DNA from: Deltaproteobacteria bacterium
GTDB taxonomy: Bacteria > Desulfobacterota > Desulfobulbia > Desulfobulbales > Desulfobulbaceae
Length of the DNA: 61,320 nucleotides
Direction: 5' to 3'
Assembly: GCA_024280455.1 (NCBI GenBank)
Contig: JAJRQC010000155.1
Location: 1 to 61,320 of the forward strand
Below, piece after piece: positions 18,536 to 27,683 of the stretch. The position numbers were made by a program, and so were the translations under genes. The stretch's first letter is position 1. The number at the start of each line of letters is the position of its first letter. The notes under the pieces were generated by a model that saw only the letters and a list, made by a program, of their open reading frames with translations, was not told the origin of the DNA and made no database searches.

Positions 18536-18937
18536 ATGCCTTCGGGTCAATTTGCCGTTTCCACCTCCGCCCACATGGAGTTTGTCGATATCACGACACA
18601 ACTCCAGCAGGCGATTGACGACAGCGGCGTAAGCGACGGCCTGCTGGTGGTCTATAACCCGCACACCACCGCGGGGATCACCATCAATGAGGGCGCCGAT
18701 CCGGCTGTTCAGAGCGACCTGATCGGCGTCTTTGCCCGGATTATCCCCGAAGACTATCCATACAAGCACAGGGAGGGCAACTCGCCCTCCCACATGATGA
18801 CCACACTCACCGGCAGTTCCGCCACGGTGTTTATTGAAAACGGCCGGATACGGCTCGGCACCTGGCAGCGTATTTTTTTCTGTGAATACGATGGGCCACG
18901 CAGTCGTAAAGTCTGGTGGAAAATCCTCAAAGGCTGA
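18536..18937 (+). CDS. yjbQ: YjbQ/UPF0047 family protein
   Basis: A 133-residue protein of the YjbQ family (secondary thiamine-phosphate synthase activity has been reported for some members; physiological role unsettled). The conserved block HTTAGITINEGADPAVQSDL and the C-terminal GTWQRIFFCEYDGPRSRKV are present. Family length and full fold are retained. It is in a tight row of plus-strand genes and is followed after 2 bp by a small unknown gene. Confidence 0.93.
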   Translation: MPSGQFAVSTSAHMEFVDITTQLQQAIDDSGVSDGLLVVYNPHTTAGITINEGADPAVQSDLIGVFARIIPEDYPYKHREGNSPSHMMTTLTGSSATVFIENGRIRLGTWQRIFFCEYDGPRSRKVWWKILKG

Positions 18938-18939
18938 CT

Positions 18940-19188
18940 GTGACCGAAAAATCGTCCATACCTGCAGACGAGATCTGTTTTGGCTTAGATCGCATAACCG
19001 ATGAACGTTCGCTGGCCCTTTTTCTCAACCTGTTCAGCCGCAAGCAACTGCTTGGCACCCTCATTCCGCGTCTTGATGATTATGAGATAGAACAGGTGGT
19101 CGACCTGCTTTCCACACTCATGCGTACCCATCTGCAGGAAAAAGAATACCATGAGCTGTTCCTTGACGATCACGACCATCACCACTGA
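18940..19188 (+). CDS. Small acidic protein of unknown function
   Basis: An 82-residue soluble protein beginning with GTG at 18940, 2 bp after the yjbQ stop. It reads as DEICFGLDRITDERSLALFLNLFSRKQ, then DYEIEQVVDLLSTLMRTHLQEKEYHELFL and a His/Asp tail DDHDHHH. No known domain was recognised. The tail could bind a divalent metal. Close linkage to yjbQ suggests co-translation. Confidence 0.7.
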   Translation: MTEKSSIPADEICFGLDRITDERSLALFLNLFSRKQLLGTLIPRLDDYEIEQVVDLLSTLMRTHLQEKEYHELFLDDHDHHH

Positions 19189-19196
19189 TAGCCAGA

Positions 19197-19604
19197 ATGA
19201 CTGAGTCTCACGAAACAACTGAATGTGCAGATTGCGAAACTCCAATCGACGATAGTGGTGACACTCCGCAAGGCCGCGTCCCATGTACTAAATGCGGAAG
19301 TACAAAACGCAACTATAGTGTTTCTATCACCGAAACCATCGTAGTCCGCGATGGATATAGATCGAAGGCAAAGCGCCCAGACGAAAATCGACCATTCGTT
19401 GAGGAGCTCTCGGCTCCGGATCATTCCCACAGCAGAGACAAACTTGTCCACCGGCAAAGAGTAATTGACAGAGACAATGATAGCTATTTCGAGAAAATTA
19501 CTGACTACGAAACCGGGGAAGTCATTCATTACTGCGAGGAACCGTTGTCCCAACATCAAGGGCACGGCTCCGCAAAACAAAAAGAAGGTCAGCGTAATGG
19601 CTAA
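19197..19604 (+). CDS. Small zinc-ribbon-like protein of unknown function
   Basis: A 135-residue protein with two cysteine pairs (ECADCETP near residue 10 and PCTKCGSTKRNY near 30) that probably bind zinc. The rest is polar (FVEELSAPDHSHSRDKLV, RDNDSYFEKITDYETGEVIHYCEEPL) with no membrane segment. I recognise no named family. Its codon use looks more AT-rich than the flanking genes, which suggests possible acquisition by transfer. It may be a nucleic-acid-associated or redox protein; that is a guess from the ribbon only. Confidence 0.7.
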   Translation: MTESHETTECADCETPIDDSGDTPQGRVPCTKCGSTKRNYSVSITETIVVRDGYRSKAKRPDENRPFVEELSAPDHSHSRDKLVHRQRVIDRDNDSYFEKITDYETGEVIHYCEEPLSQHQGHGSAKQKEGQRNG

Positions 19605-19660
19605 CCATGCAGCTTATAGCGAAAAGTTAAAAAACCTTTGATTATTTACCATTAAGAGCC

Positions 19661-21433
19661 ATGCCCCCTATCCTTAATCTGCGCAATTTCCTGGATATCC
19701 TGCAAAAAAATGATCAGCTGCTGATCATTGACAGCGAGATGGACCCCTATCTTGAGATTGCAGAAATCCATCGACGGGTTATAGCCCGGCGGGGCCCGGC
19801 TCTGCTCTTCACCAATGTCAAAGGTTCTTCATTCCCGGTAACGACCAATCTTTTCGGTACCGGAGAACGGCTGGAGCTTGCCTTTGGCCGCCGCCCCCTT
19901 GATTTTGTCCGCGATCTGGTCAATCTTGTCGAGCATCTGATGCCGCCCAAGATGTCCACCCTCTGGCAGGCTCGTCCTCTGCTCGGCCAGGGTTTGAGAG
20001 TCGGCCTAAAGTCCACTAAAAACGCACCGGTCATGGAGTGCTGCATGCAGCCCGCCCGCCTGAGCGAACTGCCCATGCTCACCTCCTGGCACTCGGACGG
20101 CGGCCCCTTTGTCACCCTGCCCCTGGTCTACACCGAGCACCCGGACGGCCTGGGCCACAACCTGGGCATGTACCGCATTCAGCGCTACGACGACACCACC
20201 ACCGGTATCCACTGGCAGATCCACAAGGGAGGCGGATATCACTATTATGCGGCCGAGCAAAAGAACCAGGCCCTGCCCATGACCCTGTACATCGGCGGCC
20301 CGCCGGCCCTGATGCTGGCTGCCATTGCCCCGCTGCCGGAGAATATCCCGGAACTCATGCTCGCCTCCCTGCTACAGGGGAAGAAACTGGGTATGGCCGC
20401 AGATCCCATGGGCGGACATCGCCTGGTTGCCGAGGCCGAGTTTGCCGTCAAGGGCATAGTACCACCGACTCTGCGCAGACCGGAAGGGCCTTTCGGCGAC
20501 CATTACGGCTACAACTCGCTCCAACATGATTATCCGGTTTTCCAGACCAGCCACCTCTACCACCGCAAGGATGCCATCTACCCCGCCACCGTGGTTGGAC
20601 GCCCCAGGCAGGAAGATTATTTTATCGGAGACTTCCTTCAGGAACTGCTCTCCCCCCTCTTTCCGCTGGTCATGTCCGGGGTGAGGCAGCTCAAAACCTT
20701 TGGCGAGACCGGATTTCACTGCCTTGCGGCGGCCAGGGTCGCCGATCGTTACCCGCGCGAGGCCTTTGCCAGCGGTCTGCGTATTCTCGGCGAGGGCCAA
20801 CTCTCATTGACCAAGTTGCTCCTGCTCACCGACGGCAGTCTGGATGTAGCTGACTTCCCGGTTCTCTGGCAGCATATCCTTGAACGAATCCAGTGGGACC
20901 AGGACCTGTTTGTCTTTGCCAACGTCTCCCAGGATACTCTGGATTACACCGGTCCTTCGGTCAACAAGGGCTCCAAGGCCATGATGATGGGGCTTGGTAA
21001 GAAAAAACTGCGGGAACTGCCCCGGGAATTCAACGGTTCCCTGCCTGCAGACTGCTCAAATCCCGTACCCTATCTTCCCGGGACTCTGGTCGTCCAGGGA
21101 CAATCCTACGAAAAGGCTCCCGATCAGGCGGCAGAACTCGCACGTTTTTCCGGGGTGGCCGACTGGCCGGTTCTGCTGCTGGTTGATTCAACGGCTGAGG
21201 CGACCTGTAATCTACAGGAATTTCTCTGGACCTTTTTCACCCGCTTTGAACCGGCCGCCGACATCCATGGTGCGACTGAGAAAACCAGTCGTTTCCATGT
21301 CGGCCTTGAACCGCCGATCGTTTTTGACTGCAGGATGAAGCCCTGGTACACGGACGTGCTTGAAGTTGACGAGGCCACAAAGAAACTAGTGGATTCTAAG
21401 TTTAACACCCTTATCCCCAGCCGCTGGCGATAG
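19661..21433 (+). CDS. UbiD family decarboxylase, menaquinone-type length
   Basis: A 590-residue UbiD-type enzyme that would use prenylated FMN for decarboxylation of an aromatic or unsaturated acid. Family blocks visible: NLFGTGERLELAFG, YYAAEQKNQALPMTLYIGG, RRPEGPFGDHYGYN and ATVVGRPRQEDYFIGD. The length and layout resemble the menaquinone-associated (futalosine pathway) decarboxylases of anaerobes rather than the ~490-residue E. coli UbiD. No ubiX partner or other mqn gene is in the window, so the pathway is inferred. It stands between a small unknown and rluB on the plus strand. Confidence 0.88.
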   Translation: MPPILNLRNFLDILQKNDQLLIIDSEMDPYLEIAEIHRRVIARRGPALLFTNVKGSSFPVTTNLFGTGERLELAFGRRPLDFVRDLVNLVEHLMPPKMSTLWQARPLLGQGLRVGLKSTKNAPVMECCMQPARLSELPMLTSWHSDGGPFVTLPLVYTEHPDGLGHNLGMYRIQRYDDTTTGIHWQIHKGGGYHYYAAEQKNQALPMTLYIGGPPALMLAAIAPLPENIPELMLASLLQGKKLGMAADPMGGHRLVAEAEFAVKGIVPPTLRRPEGPFGDHYGYNSLQHDYPVFQTSHLYHRKDAIYPATVVGRPRQEDYFIGDFLQELLSPLFPLVMSGVRQLKTFGETGFHCLAAARVADRYPREAFASGLRILGEGQLSLTKLLLLTDGSLDVADFPVLWQHILERIQWDQDLFVFANVSQDTLDYTGPSVNKGSKAMMMGLGKKKLRELPREFNGSLPADCSNPVPYLPGTLVVQGQSYEKAPDQAAELARFSGVADWPVLLLVDSTAEATCNLQEFLWTFFTRFEPAADIHGATEKTSRFHVGLEPPIVFDCRMKPWYTDVLEVDEATKKLVDSKFNTLIPSRWR

Positions 21434-21473
21434 GCACTTTGCAAAAATAAAGTCCTGCCGCCTTTTAAAAAAA

Positions 21474-22217
21474 ATGGAAGAACGACTGCAAAAGATCCTG
21501 GCCCGGGCAGGTATCGGCTCCCGCCGAAAATGTGAAGAATTTATCAAGCAGGGGCGGGTCACGGTCGACGGCAAACCAATCACCGGCATGGGCACCAAAG
21601 TCGATGCTGCAAAGGCAAGGATTACCTTTGACGGTAAGCCGATCAGCAGCCAAGAGCCGGTCTATCTGCTTCTCAACAAACCGACCGGCTATGTTACGAC
21701 CCTGTCCGACCCACAGGGCAGACCGATCATCACCGACCTGTTGCCGGAGATTACAGCCCGGGTGTTTCCGGTCGGCCGACTCGATCTAAACAGTGAAGGT
21801 GCGTTACTGATCACCAACGATGGCCGGATGACTAATTTTATTCTCCATCCCCGGTACGGAGTCAATAAAACCTATGAAATTACCGTTAACACGGCCCCTG
21901 ATTCGGAACGGATACATAGACTTGAGCGAGGGATTATCCTCGACGGCACCAGAACATTACCTGCCGAAATTCGTTTCCTTTCCAGAAAAAAGGGAAACGT
22001 ACGCTTACAGGTAATTCTTCATGAAGGAAAAAAGCGACAGGTCAGAAAAATGTTCTCCGCCATAGGCCATCCGGTGAAAACCCTGAAAAGAACTGCCTAT
22101 GGGAGACTTACCCTCGGCCGACTGCGACCGGCGGAATATCGGTTTTTGACCGGAAAAGATATAAAAAAAGTATTTTCCGGAAAAATTCCCTTTACAATCA
22201 AAAACATACCTGATTAA
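21474..22217 (+). CDS. rluB: 23S rRNA pseudouridine synthase, RluB/RsuA family
   Basis: A 247-residue enzyme that isomerises a uridine in rRNA. An S4 RNA-binding domain (MEERLQKILARAGIGSRRKCEEFI) is followed by the RsuA/RluB catalytic domain with the active-site aspartate in GRLDLNSEGALLITND and the C-terminal GKKRQVRKMFSAIGHPV. Length and order match RluB. The substrate position (RluB or RsuA-like) cannot be fixed without alignment. It follows the UbiD gene by 40 bp. Confidence 0.92.
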   Translation: MEERLQKILARAGIGSRRKCEEFIKQGRVTVDGKPITGMGTKVDAAKARITFDGKPISSQEPVYLLLNKPTGYVTTLSDPQGRPIITDLLPEITARVFPVGRLDLNSEGALLITNDGRMTNFILHPRYGVNKTYEITVNTAPDSERIHRLERGIILDGTRTLPAEIRFLSRKKGNVRLQVILHEGKKRQVRKMFSAIGHPVKTLKRTAYGRLTLGRLRPAEYRFLTGKDIKKVFSGKIPFTIKNIPD

Positions 22218-22360
22218 ATCTGAATAGCTGGAAAAATAACATCTTTTGACCTGTTATTGAAGACAATATACGAACCAAACTGTGACCGGATTCAGAGTAA
22301 CCGTTCACCAAGTAGCAAATAAGATCGAGGAACCATACTCGTTGTGTGAGGGAGAACAGC

Positions 22361-22648
22361 ATGAACAAATCAGAACTGATTGAAGCCTTGGCCGAAGAAA
22401 TGCAGCTGCCAGTCCGTGAGGCGGCCTCAATTACCAACACTATAATCGACACCATGACCGAGGCTCTAGCCAGTGGTGACTCCATTGAAATCCGGGGATT
22501 CGGCAGCTTTGTCGTCAAAAAATACGGAGCCTATACCGGTCGCAATCCTAAAACCGGGGAAAAAATAAAGGTCGCTCCAAAGAGTTTACCGTTCTTCAAG
22601 GTTGGCAAAGACCTGCGCGAGAGCGTCAACAAGAACTTCAAAAAATAG
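22361..22648 (+). CDS. HU/IHF family DNA-binding protein
   Basis: A 95-residue histone-like protein: dimerising helices (MNKSELIEALAEEMQLPV), the beta arm RNPKTGEKIKV and GFGSFVVKKYGAYTGRNP. It bends DNA as a dimer. The GSF and RNPKTG signatures fit either HU or IHF. The ATG at 22361 follows GGGAGAAC; a GTG at 22346 is less likely. It is the last gene of the plus-strand block and is convergent with rimO. Confidence 0.95.
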   Translation: MNKSELIEALAEEMQLPVREAASITNTIIDTMTEALASGDSIEIRGFGSFVVKKYGAYTGRNPKTGEKIKVAPKSLPFFKVGKDLRESVNKNFKK

Positions 22649-22712
22649 CTGTGCCGTGCCTGCCGGGCACAACACCTGCCGGACCCTCTCTCCGCAACCA
22701 GATGATAGACCA

Positions 22713-22738
22713 GGCACCGGTAGCAACCGGTGCCTTCT
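22713..22738. terminator. Hairpin between HU/IHF and rimO
   Basis: A 9-bp perfect stem GGCACCGGT (22713-22721) with ACCGGTGCC (22726-22734) and a 4-nt loop lies between the two convergent genes. The following T-run is poor (TTCTGA), so it is either a weak terminator or a 3'-end stabiliser. Confidence 0.5.
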
Positions 22739-22790
22739 GATCCCGAAAGCCTCATCGTGGGCCAGTTATCTCAGAAAACCGGGCCGCCAG

Positions 22791-24140
22791 CTATTCCCCT
22801 TCACTCAGGATTTCTCCAACCAGATCATAGGTATGGGCCTCTGTTATTCGCACGGAAACAAGAGCACCGGGATCGGCCTGGCCATCGTTGATATAGACAC
22901 CACCATCGATCTCAGGGGCCTGGAAACGGGTGCGCCCTTCAAGGAGTAAATCAGTTTCCGCACTAACCCCCTCAACCAATACCTGCTCCACCCGACCTAT
23001 GTATTTCTGCACATTTCCGGCACTGATCTCCGCCTGCACCGCCATAACCCTCTTATACCGATCCTCCTTTTCCAGGTCATCGATCTTATTTTGGAGGTTA
23101 TGGGCCGCACATCCCTGCTCATCCTGATACTGAAAGACACCGACATGATCGAGCTGCCAACCCCGTAAACACGCAATCAACTCCTCAACATCTTGCTCAG
23201 TTTCTCCGGGAAAACCGACCAGTAAGGTTGTCCGCAGGGCGCAGTCAGGCAGATACTGGCGGATCCGGGCAATGAGATCGTCGAGATCCTTTCGGCCATA
23301 ACGCCGATTCATTGCCTGCAGCACCTGATCGCTGACATGTTGAAAGGGAATGTCCAGGTAGGGACCAATGCGTGACTCAGCAGCCATCAGTTCGAGCAGC
23401 CGGGTTGAAGTCGTTGTCGGATAGAGATAGAGAAGACGGAGCCAGGGAATATCAGTTCGCTTCAAAATATGCTCGAGCAGGTCGACAAGATCGACTGCAG
23501 GGGTCAAATCAGTCCCGTAGGCGGTCAGGTCCTGAGCAATGAGATTGAGTTCACGAACCCCGCCGGCGGCAAGTCGTTCCGCCTCAACGACGAGATCAGG
23601 AACAGGACGGCTGCGAAGACTGCCGCGGATAGAGGGAATCAGGCAATAGGTACAGCGATTATCGCAACCTTCGGTAATCTTGAAAAAAGCTTGAAAAAAC
23701 CGGGTGGACAGACGGCGAGGGGTCCTGCTGTCCATTAGATATTTCGGCGAATCCAGCACAAGAAAGGACCTGTCCTTCCGGAGTCGCTTCTCTATCAGGG
23801 CATCGATCTCGGCAATTCCGTTAATACCGGTAAACAGGTCAACCTCGGGCAGTTCTTCAAGCAGACTCTTTCCATAGCGCTGAACAAGACAACCGACAAC
23901 AACCAGCAGCTTGTCCGGATCCTGCTCCTTATATTCAGACAGGCGCAGGATCTCATCAACGGCCTCCTCGACTGCCGGTTGTATAAAACCGCAGGTATTG
24001 ACCAACAGGAGGTCTGCCTCGCCTGGGTCTTCGACTACGCTGTAGCCGGCATCGCCGAGCAAAGCGAGCATAATCTCGGAGTCAACAAGGTTCTTGGCGC
24101 AGCCAAGACTGACAAGATGCATTCTCTTTTTTTTACTCAC
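22791..24140 (-). CDS. rimO: Ribosomal protein S12 methylthiotransferase
   Basis: A radical-SAM methylthiotransferase that modifies an aspartate of ribosomal protein S12. N-terminal UPF0004 domain (HLVSLGCAKNLVDSE, VNTCGFIQPA, VVVGCLVQRY), radical-SAM cluster CDNRCTYCLIPSIRG, and a C-terminal TRAM domain. The chosen start is GTG at 24140, six codons before the MHLVSLG of homologs and preceded by AGAGGTAG; the longer ATG at 24206 reads through a terminator and is rejected. RimO rather than MiaB is preferred from the SIRGSLRSRP and QDLTAYG stretches. Confidence 0.95.
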   Translation of the reverse strand: MSKKKRMHLVSLGCAKNLVDSEIMLALLGDAGYSVVEDPGEADLLLVNTCGFIQPAVEEAVDEILRLSEYKEQDPDKLLVVVGCLVQRYGKSLLEELPEVDLFTGINGIAEIDALIEKRLRKDRSFLVLDSPKYLMDSRTPRRLSTRFFQAFFKITEGCDNRCTYCLIPSIRGSLRSRPVPDLVVEAERLAAGGVRELNLIAQDLTAYGTDLTPAVDLVDLLEHILKRTDIPWLRLLYLYPTTTSTRLLELMAAESRIGPYLDIPFQHVSDQVLQAMNRRYGRKDLDDLIARIRQYLPDCALRTTLLVGFPGETEQDVEELIACLRGWQLDHVGVFQYQDEQGCAAHNLQNKIDDLEKEDRYKRVMAVQAEISAGNVQKYIGRVEQVLVEGVSAETDLLLEGRTRFQAPEIDGGVYINDGQADPGALVSVRITEAHTYDLVGEILSEGE

Positions 24141-24180
24141 CGATTCTACCTCTGAGAAGCTCTCTTTCCTAAAGGGGAAA

Positions 24181-24226
24181 AAATAAAAAAAGGGGGGCTG
24201 CAGCATAGTGCTGCAGCCCCCCTTTT
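24181..24226 (-). terminator. Strong intrinsic terminator of the F0 operon
   Basis: An 18-bp near-perfect stem (24188-24205 with 24209-24226; core GGGGGGCTGCAGCA) with a 3-nt loop ends on the minus strand in a long T-run. It lies 22 bp beyond the atpE stop and just ahead of rimO, so it separates the two transcription units. The stem is symmetrical and could act in both directions. Confidence 0.93.
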
Positions 24227-24247
24227 AGACAGATATTCTATCCTATC

Positions 24248-24529
<282 letters not shown>

Positions 24530-24580
24530 TTATATAAAAGTTGGCCTTCTTCTCCGTTAGACGGAAACTGATTGTTCGAA

Positions 24581-25303
24581 TTAATGAGCATGATCCATGG
24601 CCTGCGCACAGTAGAGTACTGCAAGCAGGACAAAAACAACCGCCTGAATCAACGAGACCAGCACGCCGAGACAAAGAATCGGCAGCGGTGCAAAGTACGC
24701 ACCGGCCAGCATGAAGAGAACGCTAAGCAGTGTCTCCTTGGCAAAGATGTTTCCAAAAAGACGCATGGAAAGTGACAACAGGCGGGCAAAGTTACTGATA
24801 ACTTCAAGGACAAACATAAAGGGTGCCATAATCGGAATAGGCCCCATGAAATGCTTGTAATACTTGATACCGTGGTAACGGAAGCCAAGGACATGATGGG
24901 TAACCCAGACCATGATGGTCATGGCAAGGGTAATGTTCAGATTGGAGGTCGGTGACATGAAGCCGGGGATCAAGCCGATCATGTTACTCAGGATAATGTA
25001 CAGAAAGAAGGTGGCCATCATGGGAAAGAGCATCTTGGCTCCATCTTCACCAAGATTTTCTTTAAAGAAATTCATCAAACCACCGATCATCACTTCCCAG
25101 AAATTCTGGCCGCTGCCGGGAATCACCTCAAGCTTACCCATGGTCAGCTTAGGCACGATAATCAAAAATGCCATGACCAGCCAGGTATACGTCATATACG
25201 GCTCGCACAACCTTTCCAGCATATTGCTTCCTACCGGAGTATGCGGTACCGGCAATCCCATTTGATCAAGGATGAGCGAAATAAATAATATTGGATGTTC
25301 CAT
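24581..25303 (-). CDS. atpB: ATP synthase F0 subunit a
   Basis: A 240-residue polytopic membrane protein that forms the ion half-channels next to the c ring. The essential arginine lies in LSLSMRLFGNIFA, and the C-terminal helices (LPILCLGVLVSLIQAVVFVLLAVLY) match the family. It begins 3 bp after the atpI stop, so expression is coupled to atpI. The F1 genes and the b subunits are absent from the window, as in several Desulfobacterota with split atp operons. Confidence 0.97.
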   Translation of the reverse strand: MEHPILFISLILDQMGLPVPHTPVGSNMLERLCEPYMTYTWLVMAFLIIVPKLTMGKLEVIPGSGQNFWEVMIGGLMNFFKENLGEDGAKMLFPMMATFFLYIILSNMIGLIPGFMSPTSNLNITLAMTIMVWVTHHVLGFRYHGIKYYKHFMGPIPIMAPFMFVLEVISNFARLLSLSMRLFGNIFAKETLLSVLFMLAGAYFAPLPILCLGVLVSLIQAVVFVLLAVLYCAQAMDHAH

Positions 25304-25306
25304 GGC

Positions 25307-25753
25307 CTACACTCCCTTCACACTTTGTACGGAATATATTCTACCCTTACTCAAGACGACAACAACGACGCTGAGCATAACTGTCGATAACCCTATCACC
25401 AGACCGATTATATTGATATGAACTTTGGTTGTAAGTACAAACAGTAACAGACCAAAAACAATCAATCGGGCATAAAACTTTACGAGGAAACGGACCTTCT
25501 CCATGTTTTTTACGCCTCTGAACGAGCTCCCGGCCACACTGACCCGGGCAATGACCTGCTCAACATCCCGTTTCAGAAAATAAAAACTGCCACTGGCAAG
25601 GATCCCACCGATAAGTACGGCTTGAGCAAAGGCCCAGTTTTCCAGATACCAGCCCCCGGCGGTAAAAACAGCAAGCATCAACAGGCTGACCTGCATGATC
25701 GAGTGGAGCAGACGCTCTTTAAACTCACTTTTTGCTGTCCTCTTTTTTTCCAT
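25307..25753 (-). CDS. atpI: ATP synthase subunit I
   Basis: A 148-residue protein of the ATP synthase I family with four predicted membrane segments (about residues 18-34, 39-60, 93-107 and 111-134). AtpI-type proteins assist c-ring assembly or Mg transport. The gene is sandwiched between atpZ (1 bp upstream) and atpB (3 bp downstream). The sequence is poorly conserved, and the call depends on both topology and position. Confidence 0.85.
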   Translation of the reverse strand: MEKKRTAKSEFKERLLHSIMQVSLLMLAVFTAGGWYLENWAFAQAVLIGGILASGSFYFLKRDVEQVIARVSVAGSSFRGVKNMEKVRFLVKFYARLIVFGLLLFVLTTKVHINIIGLVIGLSTVMLSVVVVVLSKGRIYSVQSVKGV

Positions 25754-25754
25754 T

Positions 25755-25985
25755 TCACTCTTTCTTCGATATGTCCCTGATTATATCCCAGAGATTTTTA
25801 AACCCGGCGGCAATCCCGAAGGCCAGGAATATAAATGTCAGATAGGGGGCGGTTCGACCATCAAAAACTTTGGTATCAAGATACCAGCCGATGCCAAACC
25901 CAATCACAATAGAAAAGACGAACGACATTCCAACATGACTGTATACTGCAAGCTGTCTGAACATCTCCCTGCTGTCATCGGACAT
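25755..25985 (-). CDS. atpZ: AtpZ/AtpI-like F0F1 assembly protein
   Basis: A 76-residue, two-helix membrane protein (SHVGMSFVFSIVIGFGIGWYLD and YLTFIFLAFGIAAGFKNLW) of the AtpZ family (F0F1-ATPase subunit of DUF/Pfam AtpQ-Z type). It is the first gene of the F0 operon and has an AAGGAGAAGAG site just upstream. It pairs with AtpI in many bacteria. An 84-bp gap separates it from hemL. Confidence 0.85.
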   Translation of the reverse strand: MSDDSREMFRQLAVYSHVGMSFVFSIVIGFGIGWYLDTKVFDGRTAPYLTFIFLAFGIAAGFKNLWDIIRDISKKE

Positions 25986-26069
25986 CTTTCTCTTCTCCTT
26001 GCTCCATCAGGGGTTACAGAACTGGACAACAAGTAGCACGCGAAATCGGCAAACGCAATGATTTTTTTA

Positions 26070-27359
26070 CTAAACAACCATTTTTTTGAATGACGATTCA
26101 GTCAATGTCAGCATTTTTTCCAAGTGAGTTCGGTCATGTGCAGCCGATATAAATGCCGCCTCAAACTGTGACGGTGCCAGCCAGACGCCGCCGGCCAGCA
26201 TCTGTCTGAAATGGCGGCCGTACCGTTCCGTATTCGCCTGCATGGCACTTGTGAAGTCTGTTACCGGTCCATCGGTAAAAAAGCAGGTCATCATGGAACC
26301 GATACGGTTCAAAACCGTCGGTACATCAGCACCAGCAGCGATGCGGGCAAGTTCTCCGGCAAACCAGGTACTCTTTTCTTCAAGTTCCGTATAAAAACCA
26401 GGCTTACGAACGACTTTCAGCATGGCAAGACCTGCTGCCATGGCAAGCGGGTTGCCTGATAATGTTCCGGCCTGATACACGGGTCCGTCAGGGGCCACCT
26501 GGTCCATGATTTCCTGTTTACCGCCATAGGCTCCCACCGGCAGGCCGCCGCCGATGATCTTACCGAGACAGGTCAGGTCGGGAAGTATGTCGAAACGCTC
26601 CTGGGCGCCACCAAGGGCCAGACGAAAGCCGGTAATAACCTCATCAAAGATCAACACAATACCGAGCTCAGCCGTCACAGCACGCAGGGTCTGCAGAAAT
26701 TTCATATCCGGAACAACCACTCCCATATTCCCGGCCACCGGCTCGACAATCACACAGGCAATATCATCAGCTTTTGCCCGCAGGGTCTTTTCGAGCTCTT
26801 CTGGATTATTATAGGGAATGGACAGAGTATTTTTAACGATACCCTCAGGCACGCCCGGGCTGCCGGGAATTCCCAAGGTAATAACCCCGGAACCGGCCTT
26901 GACCAGAAAAGAGTCGGCATGGCCGTGATAACAGCCGTCGAACTTCACCACTATATTGCGACCGGTAAAACCTCGGGCCAGGCGAACAGCGCTCATGGTC
27001 GCTTCGGTGCCGGAGTTTACAAATCGTACCTTTTCCAGAGACGGAACCGAATCACAGACCAGCTCGGCAAGCTCGACCTCAAGCGGGGTCGGGGCCCCGA
27101 AACTGGTGCCAAGCGGCGCGGTCTCAGCAATAGCTTCAAGGACATCGGGATGGGCATGCCCAAGGATCATCGGCCCCCAGGAACCGACAAAATCAATATA
27201 GGAGTTGCCGTCGGCATCGGTCACCATACACCCTTTTGCACTGCTGACAAACAGTGGGTCGCAACCAACGGATTTACAGGCACGAACCGGAGAGTTGACG
27301 CCACCTGGAATAACTTTTTTTGCCCGGATGAATAATTCCCGGGAGTGTTCTGTTTTCAT
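26070..27359 (-). CDS. hemL: Glutamate-1-semialdehyde 2,1-aminomutase
   Basis: A 429-residue PLP enzyme that makes 5-aminolevulinate in the C5 route to haem, sirohaem and cobalamin. Family blocks: VIPGGVNSPVRACKSVG at the start, HGHADSFLVKAGSG, IVEPVAGNMG, LIFDEVITGFR, and the PLP lysine in LGKIIGGGLPVGAYGG. The ATG at 27359 matches the homologs; a longer frame to 27488 is rejected. Sirohaem is the cofactor of the Dsr enzyme in this same window. The gene is divergent from trxA. Confidence 0.97.
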   Translation of the reverse strand: MKTEHSRELFIRAKKVIPGGVNSPVRACKSVGCDPLFVSSAKGCMVTDADGNSYIDFVGSWGPMILGHAHPDVLEAIAETAPLGTSFGAPTPLEVELAELVCDSVPSLEKVRFVNSGTEATMSAVRLARGFTGRNIVVKFDGCYHGHADSFLVKAGSGVITLGIPGSPGVPEGIVKNTLSIPYNNPEELEKTLRAKADDIACVIVEPVAGNMGVVVPDMKFLQTLRAVTAELGIVLIFDEVITGFRLALGGAQERFDILPDLTCLGKIIGGGLPVGAYGGKQEIMDQVAPDGPVYQAGTLSGNPLAMAAGLAMLKVVRKPGFYTELEEKSTWFAGELARIAAGADVPTVLNRIGSMMTCFFTDGPVTDFTSAMQANTERYGRHFRQMLAGGVWLAPSQFEAAFISAAHDRTHLEKMLTLTESSFKKMVV

Positions 27360-27683
27360 GTAATCACCATTTCGGCAGAATAAGGAACAAAAAATATAAT
27401 GAGTTAACCCGAAGAAGAAGAACAGACAACATGTTCTTCTCTGAATACAAAGCTTTTTTATATAGCACGAGGACGCTTTATCTGTCAAAAAAAGAAAGTA
27501 TCCCCCTTGACAAGCAGAGACAAATGCTAATTTTTACTTGTCACCGCATCAGCTGCAAGGTAAAGTACCTGCTGAACATTAATATGTTGCCAGGTAACCG
27601 ATTAAAATCAGTATTCTCTAATTAACCATATAGAAACCAGAAATATTCCTTGCCGACAAGGAAAGCAGAAGGAGAGAGAGAAC
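27360..27683. other. Intergenic region between divergent hemL and trxA (324 bp)
   Basis: No gene recognised. It must hold the promoters of both neighbours. A TTGACA at 27507-27512 and an inverted repeat TGACAAG (27508-27514) / CTTGTCA (27537-27543) lie towards the trxA side. AAGGAG at 27669-27674 is the trxA ribosome-binding site. Confidence 0.5.

Noticed and set aside
22791-24206. Longer rimO start at ATG 24206
   Set aside because: The extra N-terminus would be translated from the F0 terminator hairpin; GTG 24140 has a ribosome-binding site and fits homologs.
26070-27488. Longer hemL start at 27488
   Set aside because: The added residues are Cys/Phe-rich and unlike homologs, which start at MKTEHSREL-type sequence (27359).
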